A DNA stretch of 64,000 nucleotides from Nymphaea colorata (taxonomy: Eukaryota; Streptophyta; Magnoliopsida; Nymphaeales; Nymphaeaceae): NCBI RefSeq assembly GCF_008831285.2, contig NC_045138.2, forward strand, positions 14,954,571 through 15,018,570, written 5' to 3'. The notes under the pieces were generated by a model, which made no database searches, was not told where the DNA came from, and saw only the letters and a list, made by a program, of their open reading frames with translations. Positions 38,398 to 50,564 of the stretch are shown piece by piece (the first letter of the stretch is position 1; each line of letters opens with the position of its first letter). Position numbers and translations under genes: made by a program.

Positions 38398-40702
38398 ATG
38401 CCACATGTTCTAGTTCTTCCATTACTCATACTCCCGGAGGTGAAAGGCTAGTCTCTAGAGTTTGTTTATCAGGAAAGGCTATACGAGAGGTTAGGTGGGT
38501 GTAGAGAATCATTCCATTTAGAGAAAAGATATCGAAATCAGGAGAAACCATGACCAACCCATTTGGAACCCTAAATTCATTATCTTTTCCTTGTTAACCA
38601 TTTTTGTTATTGATAATTAAACTGGTCGGCATGCACCAGAAGCTTGGATGAATAGAATAAAGATGTCATGACTCAGTTTCAAATGCTTCCAAAAGAATGG
38701 CCCCCTTTTGCTTGCTTTTCGTTTTTTCTTTTTTTATTTAACAGAACAAGATGCCTAAGCATGTTCTTATTTATGAAACTACATGGTTAGAATCATACCT
38801 CTCTTTCATGAGTTTGACAGGTAACTATGACCCTTTAATTTCTACCACAACATGGGGACCTTGTTTATCATAATCTGAATTAACATTAGCCAGGTGTTCA
38901 GATTTTGCTGTGGCATCGGCTGGCATATGGTTCTCGAAGGTGGCACGGACTGACAATTCTTCGACACTCGAGACGATAACGTCGATTCGGCTCAAAACCT
39001 CTATGAGTATAAAGGCCACAGTTGCAAGAGGGAGTAGGTCCATTAGAGCTGGGCCTGTAACAGTGTCTCCATGTGCAGTATGAAAATTGGGATGAGCTTG
39101 AGGCAGCGACTTGAGGGCCGTATACAGTTCCATGGCGGCATCATTGGCAGAGTCGATCAGGGGCTCAATGGAGGACGGTCTGTTCATGCTGTCTATGTCC
39201 ATTGAGAGCTGCTTCAAGACCATTGATGACAATGAGCTTACCTTTAAGCGTGGCACCTTTAGTTGTTGGCGAAGAGCTTTGGGTGCCTACATATGGAGAA
39301 AAACACTCATCCTGCCTATTTTCTGTTCTTATTGTTACTGCATGTCACTTTAAAGAATATGCAGCAACAGGCACATGCCTCTCCCTCTCTCTTACACACA
39401 TGGGACTGGTTTAGTTTATTACAAATTTCAAAAGCGGAGATGACAGAGAGAGACTTTACTTTGTGTTCTGACTTGGTTGCTGCATTGAGTGCTTCAACAC
39501 AGTAAGCACAAGCCCGAGTGGCTGCACTGACCTTCAGGGATTGCTTCCATGGATGAAGAAACCCAAACCGCCCATGTGCAGGTTCCCATCGAGCAAGGTT
39601 TGCCTTGAAAAAACATGGGCATTCTTTAGTTAGGTAAAGGGTTCATTCACTACATAGAAAAAGCTCAAATAAATAGAAATCATGCATTTCTCACCTAATC
39701 AGCCACACCTGCATGTATAGTTAGCGGGCAACATACACTTGCATACACACGCACACATATTGGCACACACAACAGAGAGATGTATCTATGGGTGCTCGTT
39801 CTGTGATGGTGTTGTACCATTGATTTAGTGATCTGTGATGAATTTTGAAATTGGAAAGAAACTACTTATAGATGCAGGATGAGTAATGGGTAACTTCCAC
39901 AGGAAAGCTAAACATTTTATATTGATGTATTTGGTTTCTCACCATCAATTCCTCTTTAGCCTTCGGATCAAGCACCGCTCTGTATCCTTGAAGACCAGAA
40001 GTATCCATAGTTTTGAGTTCGTCCCCTTTTTCCTCTTCATTAAAGTACTCCTCGACACAACCTGAAATTCCACATTTCATACTTCATAGCCTCACAAGCC
40101 TTCGATTGAAAATTGATTATAAAGTAGAGATAAAGATGAAAAAGTTAGTTCAGGTCTTCGATTGAAAATTGATTATAAAGTAGAGATAAAGATGAAAAAG
40201 TAAGTTCAGGCCTAAAGGTTTCTCGGTTTATAGTTTCTCCACCTGTCTGGGGCATAAATTTCAAATTTTTGAATCGAAAAACTTCCAGATTTTTTATCGT
40301 CCCAAATTGGCCTAACATGCCTGCCCAAGAAAGATGCTCAGATTTTGGCCACAGGAAAATCATAATATAGATTTTATATTTTTAGTTGGTATGCATGGTG
40401 ATTATATATCTCAATGCTTACGTTCTAAGACTCCATATATAACTCTTGGAATCTGCATACTAAGAAAATATGGCCACCACCATCAGACACTTGGTTAATA
40501 CAATTAGACAACTAACCAAAGTTGCCGTAGGTAAAGCAGTATCTCAGGAAGATGGATGAGAGCTACAATTTTGAGTTCACAACTTTCATTCTCAATCTTT
40601 CTTTATGATACATTTCTTGCACTATCTACTTAAATCGTGTACCGAAAAATGTTTTCATCATTCTTTATACATGTTTTATTTTTCTGCCTTTTCGTGTGTG
40701 TG

Positions 40703-40710
<8 letters not shown>

Positions 40711-40772
<62 letters not shown>
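40711..40772. repeat. (GT)n(TA)n microsatellite in ALMT-B intron
   Basis: A short gtgtgtgcgtgtgtg stretch leads into about 30 TA units. It is the homologue of the TA run in copy A, and the MITE at 40777 inserted at its edge. Confidence 0.9.
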
Positions 40773-40775
<3 letters not shown>

Positions 40776-40776
40776 G

Positions 40777-40971
40777 CAGGGGCGGAGGGAGGGGGGGCCG
40801 CCTGGGCCTTGGCCCGGGTGAGCGCATGATTTTTTTTTTTAATATTGAAAAAATCAAATTTTTTTAGTTTGGCCTAACCTGTCGCTCTTCTTCACCCGAC
40901 CTATCGCTCTTCTTTGCCAGACCTGCGAACTGTTTGACCTGTCCTTGAAAAAAATCTTGGATCCGCCCTTG
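40777..40971 (+). mobile_element. hAT-type MITE, 195 bp, with 8-bp target duplication
   Basis: The left end CAGGGGCGGA and right end TCCGCCCTTG form inverted termini. Flanking octamers are tatacagg (40769-40776) and tatatagg (40972-40979), one mismatch apart. It is absent from the homologous site in copy A, so insertion post-dates the duplication. No coding capacity. Confidence 0.85.
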
Positions 40972-43648
40972 TATATAGGTATGTATTTGTTAGAAAGAAT
41001 ACATAGAGTAAGATAAGTTACTGATGCATGAGCCATTTTGTGAAGAGTGAATGGTCAAGTTGAAAACTTGGAGGACAAAAAGTCTCACGGGGCAAAAAAT
41101 GAGTCTAAGCCCAAGCAATTCTCCTCATTGATTGATTGATTGGCCTGGTTGGCGCAAGACTGGAATCAAATGAAATGGAATGAGTTTGCCAAACAAGTAA
41201 GAGAAAAAAAAGGGGGAACTTAACCCAAAGGAGGAGAAAATACGGACCTTCCAAAGAATCAGCAAGTGTCTGCAAGTTGACATTGAGTTGTGCAGATCTC
41301 CTCCTGCCCACGCAGGACATATCACTATAGACACAATCAAACACAAAGAGCCACCAACCACTACAGTGGAGACAAGTTCCCACGCCAACTTGAATAGTTT
41401 CTCCTCTCGAGACCAGGCTCAATGTCAGAATGAAGATCAAGGCTCCATAGTCATATTTGACTTTAATTTCTGGAAAGAATCTTGAAGTAGACGCTGAAGC
41501 TGCACTCAGTCGGGTTGATATGTTCAATATTCAAACAAACAGGTCAAGAGCAAAGAAAATGTAAAGAAATTCAGAAGACCAAGTTTGTGATTTCTGCTAA
41601 CTTTTCGTTCTGATTACCAAGTAAGAAGATGGAGGCACCAAGGATTATGGGTTCATCTTTTTCCCAGCAAGGCTGGCTATGTAATGGACTCCAAGACCCA
41701 GTGATCCAGCAACTAGAGTTCCAAATGCTCTGCTAAGACCTTTGCTTAAAGTTCCACCTTAGCCATTAAAAGAAGCTAGATATTAGCAATTTCTATAAAA
41801 AAAAATCTTAAACAATATCTAAAAGAGTTTATGTAGTTCATTATAGAAGGTGTACAGATGATCTTAAAAGAAAAATTAATAGTTCCATATTCCTAATATA
41901 TTAACGCACTCCCATTTGAGCTCATGTGAAATGCACTAAGACAAGGAGTTTTGAAGAATTATAGCATCATCAAATGTAATTTAACGCTGCAATCATTGGG
42001 TAATGCTCAAAACCTTAATAACAAAAATTGCTACATTTTACAACATCGCACACTCTTGATGTATTTTCCTTTCCGAAAAATTGAACAGATGTGTTATCCT
42101 TACAATTATAAGGACATATGTGTTAGGCCCCAAAATTCTTATCAATTCATTTTGGAAAATCCTTAAAGTTATTCTTCTAAGGGAGCATGAAATTATACCA
42201 ACCCACGTAGACAAGGCTTTAGGTGACCTTCCATTTTTACTTTATGGCAGAGCAAAGGGAATCATGTTAAAAGCCTGCGAACTTCAAAAATTTTTTTTTT
42301 TTGTTGCTGTTCTTTGAAGTTGAAATCCCCTCGTTCATTTCATTAATAAAAGAAGAAAAACACTGCCAATTTCAATCAAATCAATCTAGCTTAATTTCAA
42401 TTTTGTTAACCATATTTTAAACAAAAAGCGTAGCCCATATATAAAAAAAACCGAGAAATTTAAAACTGATTTTTAAGATCAGAAACAAAATCATTAAAAG
42501 CTCTTATACTGTTAAACTAGACAACTACTACTACTTATTGACAGAGTTAATATCTGTTGTTGTTGCGCCAAATTAATGATCAAAGAATTACAAGTATATA
42601 TCTTAGCTACAAAAGCGAACCATTATGCAAGCAATTAAAGGTAATAAGAAAACAAGCAGTAGGGACTCGCTTACCAACAATATATTAAAAAACGACAGCT
42701 ACTGTTATGACAGCCCACATGGCATTTCCTTCCATGCCTTCATAGAGAGGCCTCATGAAATAGAAGATCGTGACAATGGTGAGTGCGCACCTTGAAGGCA
42801 TGACATATTGTTCGCATCATCAAAATTTTTGGTATTTTGGTTTTTGAAATACTCGAAAAAAATGAGTTTTGTTTTGAAAATGAAAGATAAAGGGACTCAC
42901 TTGTCGATACGAGAATCAACCGTTCATGGCGCTTTTACCTGGAGTAATCAATCCAAGGGTTAATATCTATCATTGATGCATTTCATTTTTGCTTAAACAT
43001 CTTTTCATTTTATATGCGGTGTAGTGATTGAGAAAATGTTGAAGATTTCACGTTTGAAGACTTTGAGAAGTTCTTTGTAAATATTAAGAAAATTTTGGAG
43101 GTCTATTTTTGAAGTTGCTTTAGTGTTCTCTTAAGACTTTAAGTAGGTTTGAGATTTTGTTCTAATTCGGTTACCACTTAGTTAGAGTTTTATCTTCTCT
43201 TCCTTAAGTTCTTTGGAGTGGTGCTTGTGATCATCAATGATGTTAAGTAAGTGTAATGCATGAATGCATTAATCGTAGGTGATTAAAACATTCCTACCAC
43301 AACATTCGTCTAAAATGCATTCATACCATATCATACCTTTAAGTTTTTTGTTTTGATTGAGGTTGTGGACCATCAAGCCATGAATTCAATGTTGAGACAT
43401 TACTTGCGTTTTGGTCTTAGTGAAGTCGTTAAATGAAAATAATATTGAAAGAAAAATATGTTCAAAGGAATGAACGATAGAGTCCTAATCAAAAGAGAAA
43501 GATGGAGAAAAAAAAAGAGAAAAATATTTTGAAGATCAATAAATTAGAGATTTTAAGGTGAGGAAGAGGTACATACTTTTGTATGCATACATGTATATAT
43601 GAATATGTGTATATATGTGTACACATAATGCGATCACCTTGCGTGATT

Positions 43649-44152
43649 GCAAAATGCGATCGCGCAAGTGCGTATCGCGCGGTGCAAAAAAAATCTTTTT
43701 ATTTTTTAAATTAAATGAAATTCCATAAAATATATAAAAAATGTTATTTATATAGAAAGCATAATATATTTTTTATTTAAAATGTAAAAAAGGTTTTTCA
43801 AGTAAAAACATAAAAATTCACTTTTTTTGTTTAATTTATCTAAAAGGCATATAAAATATTTTTTTTTGGTTATAAAAGGTTGGTTGACTCCATTTTAAGC
43901 GACTCCGAACTCGCTCCAAATCCGATTTTGGTTTAGTCGGACGTCGACTCATTCGAGCATGCAACTTGGGATCAAAAAATGTTTTCGCGTGAGAAATGAG
44001 TTCTTAAAGCAAAGGGAAGGTCCGTGCATGCGCGACGCTCAAATTTTGTCGTTTCAAACTTGATTCGAATTTTGGGTCTGAAATGCTCAATTTGGATCTG
44101 AAATTGGGTTTTGTGTTTTAATAAAAGAGCGTATTATTTAAAAAAAATTGAG
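43649..44152 (+). repeat. Direct repeat 1 within the 3-kb insertion
   Basis: Pairs with 45306-45798. Shared landmarks are atctttttatttttt, gcataatatatttttt, ggtttttcaagtaaaaac, the actccattttaagcgactc block and gggaaggtccgtgca. Confidence 0.8.
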
Positions 44153-45305
44153 GGTGATTACAGATGTCCCTCTTTGTTACGTGCTAGCCGTGCTTAGTGA
44201 CAAAGATAAGCGCATCAAATTTTTCAAACAAAATATGTGCAAAGTGATGTCTCAGGTTACTCCCCCTCACTTCAATTGGTTGTTTGAGCTTGAATTGCAA
44301 GTTTAACCCCTTACATGCATGAGTTTGTCAATATTGAATTCAGGTTTAACCCTTTGAAATGAGTTGCCTTGGCTAGCATTGTAGGTTTGACCCCTTACCT
44401 ACGTGGGTTGCCTTCATATTGCAGGTTTACCTATTACCTGCATGGGTGGGTTGCTTCGAAAAGCCCTTGGCCAAACGGCCAAGTTGCGCTTGCTCCATAA
44501 GGTTTTTTTGTCTAATGACAAGGTTAAACAAGACTATATTCAAGCAATGAAACAACATGAAAATGAAATATTACTTCACATTCTCATGCTCTCAATGCCC
44601 TTAACAATAGTTTTTTGACTTTAAAATAGAGATTTTAGGCTATCTTATATGAATGAAGAAATGAATAAGGGAGAAAATGAAGAAACCAAAATAATGCTAT
44701 ATTCAATAAAAGAGAGAATATAATTCAATCATGAAATGAGCTTATCTTTCTACGATCCCGGTGCACTCTTGTATAGCTTCTTCACTCAAGAATAGAGATT
44801 TGAAGACTATAGCCATAGAGAGAGGAAGAAGGAAAAAAAAAAAAAAGGAAAAAAGTGGAATGAGATTTGGGTTACATACTTCTAAATGAGAAAGGCTTAG
44901 AGGAAATGAGCACCTTAGCTTTGATTGATCCTAGGTCTCATTGAGTGAAGCTCTATGATGATGACAACGTAGCCTTCAAGAGATCTTCGTGCTAGTTATT
45001 ACTCAAGACGGAGGAAAATAGGGGTATTTATAGAGAGTTTTAGAGCCAAAACTCAAAATTTGAATTTTTTTTTAATTTCACAATATTTTTATCCGAATTT
45101 CAAAAAATTTTGAATTATTTTCAAAAAATAGGTTTTGACTAAATGGGATAGGCCATTAGCCCTGCAAACACCCTTTTGAGGTGTGGGCAGGGCTATTGCG
45201 GTTTTCGCAAGAAAAGAGGAGGGGCTTGCACTGTTGCAGGCCCCGGTCGGGCGCTGTCGTGCGCCAGGCGCAACAGCGCACCGTAGCATCGCTGGCAATC
45301 GCGTA

Positions 45306-45798
45306 ATGCAATCGCCCTGCGCGATTGCATGTCGTGCGGAGAAAAAAAATCTTTTTATTTTTTTTAAGTTAAATGAAATTCAATAAAATATATATAAAAA
45401 TTATTTATATAGGAAGCATAATATATTTTTTTATTTAAATTGTAAAAAAGGTTTTTCAAGTAAAAACATAAAAATTCATTTTTTTGTTTAATTTATCTAA
45501 AAGGCATATAAAACAATTTCTTTTTAGTTATAAAAGGGTGGTCGACTCCATTTTGAGCGACTCAGAACTCACTCTAAATCCGATTTTGGTTTAGTCGGTT
45601 GTCAACTTGTTCGAGCGTGAGACTTGGGTTTAGAAATTGACGTGAGAAATGACTTCTTAAAGTGAAGGGAAGGTCCGTGCACACGCGACACTCAAATTTT
45701 GTCGTTTCCAACTTGATTCGAATTTTAGGTCTGAAATGCTCATCTGAACTTGTGTTTTGTGTTTTGATAAAAAAGCGTATTATTTAGAAATATTTGGG
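45306..45798 (+). repeat. Direct repeat 2 within the 3-kb insertion
   Basis: Second copy of 43649-44152 in the same orientation, somewhat diverged. It ends immediately before ALMT homology resumes, as a 3' LTR would. Confidence 0.8.
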
Positions 45799-47327
45799 GA
45801 CACCTTCTCCCATACAGTCTTCATACTTGTGCTTACTGTCGTTTTTGTGCTTGCAGCACCTCGAAAGATGCATGCAAAGATTCCATCCTTTTGTTCCCCT
45901 CCAACGCCCTTCAATGGAAATATTTCATTCGTTTGCACACATCAAACCATGGCTCTCTCGCTTGCTCTCTCTCTAAAGGTTGTTTGGTTATCACCTAGGT
46001 GTCAAAGTGATATATGAGAATGATATGCTTTTGGCTTGTGTTCTTATGCACCGTACGGCTTCAAAACTGGTGTTTGCAGAAATTGAAGTCCCTTTAAGTG
46101 GGGATGACTCATCCAAAGTTTTTTGAACGAGGAACTTTTTCCAGTACTTCCCACGGTCCATCTAGGCCCTTCGTTTCCCAATTCTTCTGGTTCCTTCTGC
46201 TTTATGAATTTCTAGCTAGCTTTGTTGTTAATTCGGGAGCTGTATTGTTCTTCAAATATTACAGATACCAACCTGCATTTCTACTATTAAATCAGCTTGA
46301 GTCTGCCATTTTCAGATATATATTCTTCTTTTCTTGGCTTATTGCAGCAAGAAACTGAATACTGTACACCAAACTGATGATAAAATACAAGGATTGATTG
46401 AGAAATACATTCAGTTTTAAGTGTAGAAAAAGTACCCAGCTTTGACGGATTGTATCATATATCCAAGCAAAATTGTTTCTCAAACGTTACTGACCTTAAC
46501 TCAGCTGGAGAATTTGTAAAGGATGCTGCTGCATATGGATCTTGCGACCTAAACTTTTTCATATTTAACTGCAAGCAGGAATAGTCGATTCAAAAACATG
46601 GAAAGTCAATTTTATGATCCAAAACCAACGTCCAATTAATACAACTTTAGATCCAATTATGAGAGGTGCAGGACTAATATTCAAGTGATTCATGGTCTAT
46701 GCCTTATTTATGAAGTTGGTCTATGACCAAGAAAAATTGAGTTCCCATGAAGCTATATGCTTATCAAATTCAGCAGTACCTTCCTTATCTTAAACGGCAA
46801 GGTCATCACCCTAACCAGGTTAGTCCATTTTTTGAGGAAATTTAGACAGCGCACGATACTGAAAATTGAAATAGACAGAATGACATGATCTTATAGTCAC
46901 AAAAACAAGCCATACTAAAAATGAGCCTGAAATAATTTTCTTGTTTCACCTTTGAAGATTAAAAGAAAACATAGATGCTTACATGGTTTGGGGTACTGCA
47001 AATGAGTTTGATATCAATTTTCTTGAACTTTGGACATAAAGAGAAGGCACCAAGTAGGCATTTTTTTCACATTTAGGTCACGAACATGATACCAGGATCA
47101 TGAAAAAATTTCAAGAAGTTGCTGAACGTTTAAGCAAATAACAAACCTTTTTAAAAGTTAGCAAATAGTCATTCAACTTTTAAGAGATGTTTCCAAGGAG
47201 CCGCCCGTAGGGAGAAGAAAATTATTTTTTGATATAAAATAAAATATACCTCCATAAACAACAGTTCTTTACTTGCTGACAAAAGATAGTTTTGTCTTCA
47301 AGAAAGGTGCTTTAGTCAGTCTCATAT

Positions 47328-48350
47328 AGGTTTTGATGTGCACCACCACGTAAAAATGATTAGACTCAAATCACATTCAATTAAAATAAAAGATTTCAAG
47401 GACTCACATACAGAATGGTCTACACCAGTTAAGACAGTAACTCGTGGAGCTAATGGGGACTGCAACTTCACCCTCAACCAGCCTTGCAATTTTGAGTTTT
47501 ATCTTTTGCGTTTTAAACGCAAACTGACACCCATCTGCAAATGCCTAAAAGAATATACTTTTCCCTGTAATTTTTCCTCCTTTGCAAGTAGCGTTAAAAT
47601 TACGCGATATTTTTCTCTTTTGTTTTGTTTTTTTGTAAGAAAATCGTGACTTACTGGTCCACGCTCTTCTATTTATATCTTTTTCATCGCAGTTTGCGGC
47701 AACAATATTTCTGTCTACTTTGCAGCAGATCAACTTTCTTCCTTTTGAGGAAAAAATAGGACGGACGTAAACCGTCCAGTTTCTTCTTATTTAACTTAAT
47801 GTCTATCTAACTGGTGTAAGTGGAAGTCAGTAAGTGGAAGCGGACACCATAGTATTACTGACTTCCACTTAACACCAGTTAGACATTAAGTTAAATAAGA
47901 AGAAACTTGACGGTTTACGTCCGTCCTATTTTTTCCTCAAAAGGAAGAAAGTTGATCTGCTGCAAAGTAGACAGAAATATTGTTGCCGCAAACTGCGATG
48001 AAAAAGATATAAATAGAAGAGCGTGGACCAGTAAGTCACGATTTTCTTAAAAAAAAACAAAACAAAAGAGAAAAATATCGCGTAATTTTAACGCTACTTG
48101 CAAAGGAGGAAAAATTACAGGGAAAAGTATATTCTTTTAGGTATTTGCAGATGAGTGTCAGTTTGCGTTTAAAACGCAAAAGATAAAACTCAAAATTGCA
48201 AGGCTGGTTGAGGGTGAAGTTGCAGTGCCCCATTAGCTCCACGAGTTACTGTCTTAACTGGTGTAGACCATTCTGTATGTGAGTCCTTGACATCGGATGT
48301 GATTTGAGTCTAATCATTTTTATGTGGTGGTGCACATCAAACCTAACCTC
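47328..48350. repeat. Giant inverted repeat (hairpin), arms about 0.5 kb
   Basis: The left arm runs from ggttttgatgtgcaccacca to about 47840. The right arm from about 47862 to 48350 is its near-perfect reverse complement, around a short loop near 47842-47860. Visible arm differences are few, for example an extra aattaaaataaaagattt stretch in the left arm near 47380. Each arm contains a TATAAATA box (in agatataaatagaagagcg) facing outward toward the arm ends, and a palindrome ttttgcgttttaaacgcaaa. No coding sequence or target duplication is evident. It could be a foldback or MULE-like element or an inverted-duplication product. Confidence 0.9.
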
Positions 48351-48449
48351 CTACTGAAAAGAGAAGACGTCCAACAAATAGCTTTCTTTTTGCCAAAAAG
48401 AAGGCTATTTCTTGGTCGTATAACCCAGCCCCAACTAAAGAGAAATCTT

Positions 48450-48511
48450 TTGATTTAATAGTAGGAATGCAGGTTGGTATCTGTAAAATTTGAAGAACAA
48501 TACAGCTCCCG
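48450..48511 (-). repeat. Inverted scrap of the ALMT-B upstream region
   Basis: This is the reverse complement of about 46234-46294. It shares the gggagctgtattg variant of copy B rather than gggagatg of copy A, so it derives from copy B. Confidence 0.8.
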
Positions 48512-48953
48512 GCGTCATGAGCTTTCTTATTTTGAGGCTTGTCCGACGGTTAATCTTACTCTTTTTTTTTTTCTTTTTTCTCCAACAATGGAAATGAGAA
48601 AAAGAAGATTCAAAATAGAAAAATATTTGTTGGGGCTGTGTTAATGAGGTGTGCGAACTCTGCAAAGATTCAAAATGAGAAAAAGAAGATTCAAAATAGT
48701 CGTCATTCAGACTGGTTTGTTTTGAGGCCATGACTCTAAAAATAAGAAAAGGTGTGCAAAAAGAGAGCGACTTCTTCGACGTCTTCTGTTTTCAATACCT
48801 CAACCCCAACTCCGTTTCAGAATCTTTGTTGTTGGAAAAATATAAAAGACAGAAATGCCCATTAGCTCAAACAAACGAGTATAAAATTTACTTATTTATA
48901 TATATATTGTACTTCTTGAAAAATGAGAATTTCTATAACAGTGCCTTATAACC

Positions 48954-49110
48954 AGAAATTTCTGGTTTTGTCATTGTTTGTGGTCAAACTTAGTTTGACT
49001 TCTTGAACAAAGTTATGTGAGGATATAAAACAAGAAATTTCTGGTTTTGTCATTGTTTGTGGTCAAACTTAGTTTGACTTCTTGAACAAAGTTATGTGAG
49101 GATATAAGGA
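48954..49110. repeat. 79-bp tandem duplication, two units
   Basis: The unit beginning agaaatttctggttttgtc recurs 79 bases later almost unchanged. It includes the palindromic core agaaatttct. Confidence 0.9.
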
Positions 49111-49439
49111 TGTCAATATAATTGATCTGAGTAGTATATTTGATTGAAACATATCAAAAACTAGCTAGCTTTCTACAACACAACCCATGCATCAAGCTGG
49201 CGGACCGCTAGTGTCTGCCATTGATCTGATCCATCCATTCCAAGGACTTATGTCGATTTCGGCTGAAGCATGGTGCGAACTCTCACCCACATACTCACAC
49301 TCTCTCTTTTTATTACATAAATAACATGGATTCCTCCAGCTGTGAGAGGAATCCCTCTCACACATGCAACCCAATGTCTTTTTTTTTTTTAGTTTGGGCT
49401 TTGTTAATGAGGAGGATGAGAATCCAGTGCTTTATACAT

Positions 49440-49446
49440 ATATACA

Positions 49447-49516
<70 letters not shown>
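49440..49516. repeat. (CA)n(TA)n microsatellite
   Basis: A compound simple repeat of CA units followed by about 25 TA units. No gene nearby uses it. Confidence 0.95.
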
Positions 49517-49520
<4 letters not shown>

Positions 49521-50564
49521 TTACAGATTTTTCCAATCTAAGTTTAAACTTAAAATCTTCAGTCCTCAGCACACGACTCTATACAATATATATATACACT
49601 CATTTTCTCTTTTGGATTAGTGTACAAAGAAGGCAAATGTAAAACAAATTTAATAGCCCATGCTTGAGAAAATAAAAATAATAATAGTGCATCTATTAAT
49701 TCTCCAACCAGCCACTCTCCACAGCCACCCACCTCCAACTTCCAAAATAAAAACACAAAATAAGATTTATCTTGACTTTAAAAATAAAAAATAAAAAAAG
49801 AGAACAAGAATTTCTAATTTCTTCCAAAAAACTTCTATCTTTTCACTCAAAATTTTTAGACTAAAAGTAAGCAAAGGAACATCAATGCCTTAGCTTGCCT
49901 CCCTTGATAAAATCAAATAGAAGTGCTTCTTTTCTTCTATTTAGCTCAAGCAAACTACACTATAAACTAAAGTTGCCTCACAATTATGTGTGTTAAAATT
50001 AAAATATAGAAAATAATACCTTCTTTTTTTCCTTTTAGTTGGGTTCAAGAGTTCTAAAATTACTCTAGAAAGGATTGAAACCTTATTAAAATGTGGTTAA
50101 AATTTGATTAGTAAAAAACTGTGTGGTCTAGGATGTTTAAAAAGGAAAGGGTTAATGAAGCTATATGCTTTTCTGGTGTGAAGTGGTTTTTAAGTTCTTG
50201 AGTAGATATTCTTGAAGGTTGAGGCTTCTTAACTGAATGAGATTCCTTATTTTAGAGATTAAATCATGAGCTCTTTGGCTGTAACGAATCAACCTCATGA
50301 TTCTGTAGGTCTGTCATCATCTTTTTTAATGTCAAATTAATAAATGTTTGCTATATTATGGTCAGATTCTTCTGTTGTTTTAGAGAAGTTTACTTCTATG
50401 GCTGTGAATTTCTGTCAATGGATATGGATGATGCTACTTTGCTTATTACAGAGTTTCCTCCACTGATATTTGGCATCGAAACATGCAGTTTTCTATTTAA
50501 TTTTTAGTTATTGTGTTTTTAAAATTGGCTTACATGTACAATCTCTATGCATGTGCTATTTCAG

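Larger units (their letters stand above)
42806..45800. mobile_element. 3-kb insertion in ALMT-B exon 1, probable retroelement remnant
   Basis: ALMT homology breaks at 42805 and resumes at 45801, with about 30 bases of the exon missing. Inside, two direct repeats of about 0.5 kb (43649-44152 and 45306-45798) share GC-rich short palindromic segments, AT-rich blocks and the end gcgtattattta. This arrangement is LTR-like. I see no transposase or polymerase coding and no target-site duplication. A non-autonomous or eroded LTR element, possibly with nested insertions, is the best reading. Confidence 0.55.
38825..45945 (-). pseudogene. ALMT: ALMT pseudogene, copy B
   Basis: All six ALMT exons are recognisable: 45945-45801 with 42805-42675 (exon 1, split by the insertion), 41757-41618, 41499-41248, 40061-39943, 39603-39460, 39286-38825. 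The last three are open and the same length as in copy A. The 5' half is dead. The ancestral start is followed by TGA at codon 3. Exon 1 carries the 3-kb insertion with loss of about 30 bases. The conserved FEYTVG motif has TAA in place of Glu. Exon 2 is one base short, a frameshift. Exon 3 has 14-base and 4-base deletions that shift and then restore the frame. Codon 17, TGA in copy A, is GGA here. Confidence 0.93.
38305..47328. repeat. Segmental duplication, ALMT segment, copy B
   Basis: This is the second copy of 15466-21510, enlarged by a 3-kb insertion (42806-45800) and a MITE (40777-40971). Without these it is about 5.8 kb. Homology ends at about 47328, exactly where the large hairpin begins. 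Confidence 0.95.

Noticed and set aside
40605-40867. Frames made of Ile-Tyr repeats
   Set aside because: Translation of a (TA)n microsatellite, not protein coding.
37535-47328. Helitron-type capture of LRAT and ALMT pieces as one chimeric insert
   Set aside because: No Helitron ends were seen, and a simple head-to-tail duplication explains both homologies with a single joint.
47338-48242. Matching frames on opposite strands with PCNFEFYLLRFKRKLT-like sequence
   Set aside because: They are the two arms of the inverted repeat read in both directions; no known domain, so not called as genes.
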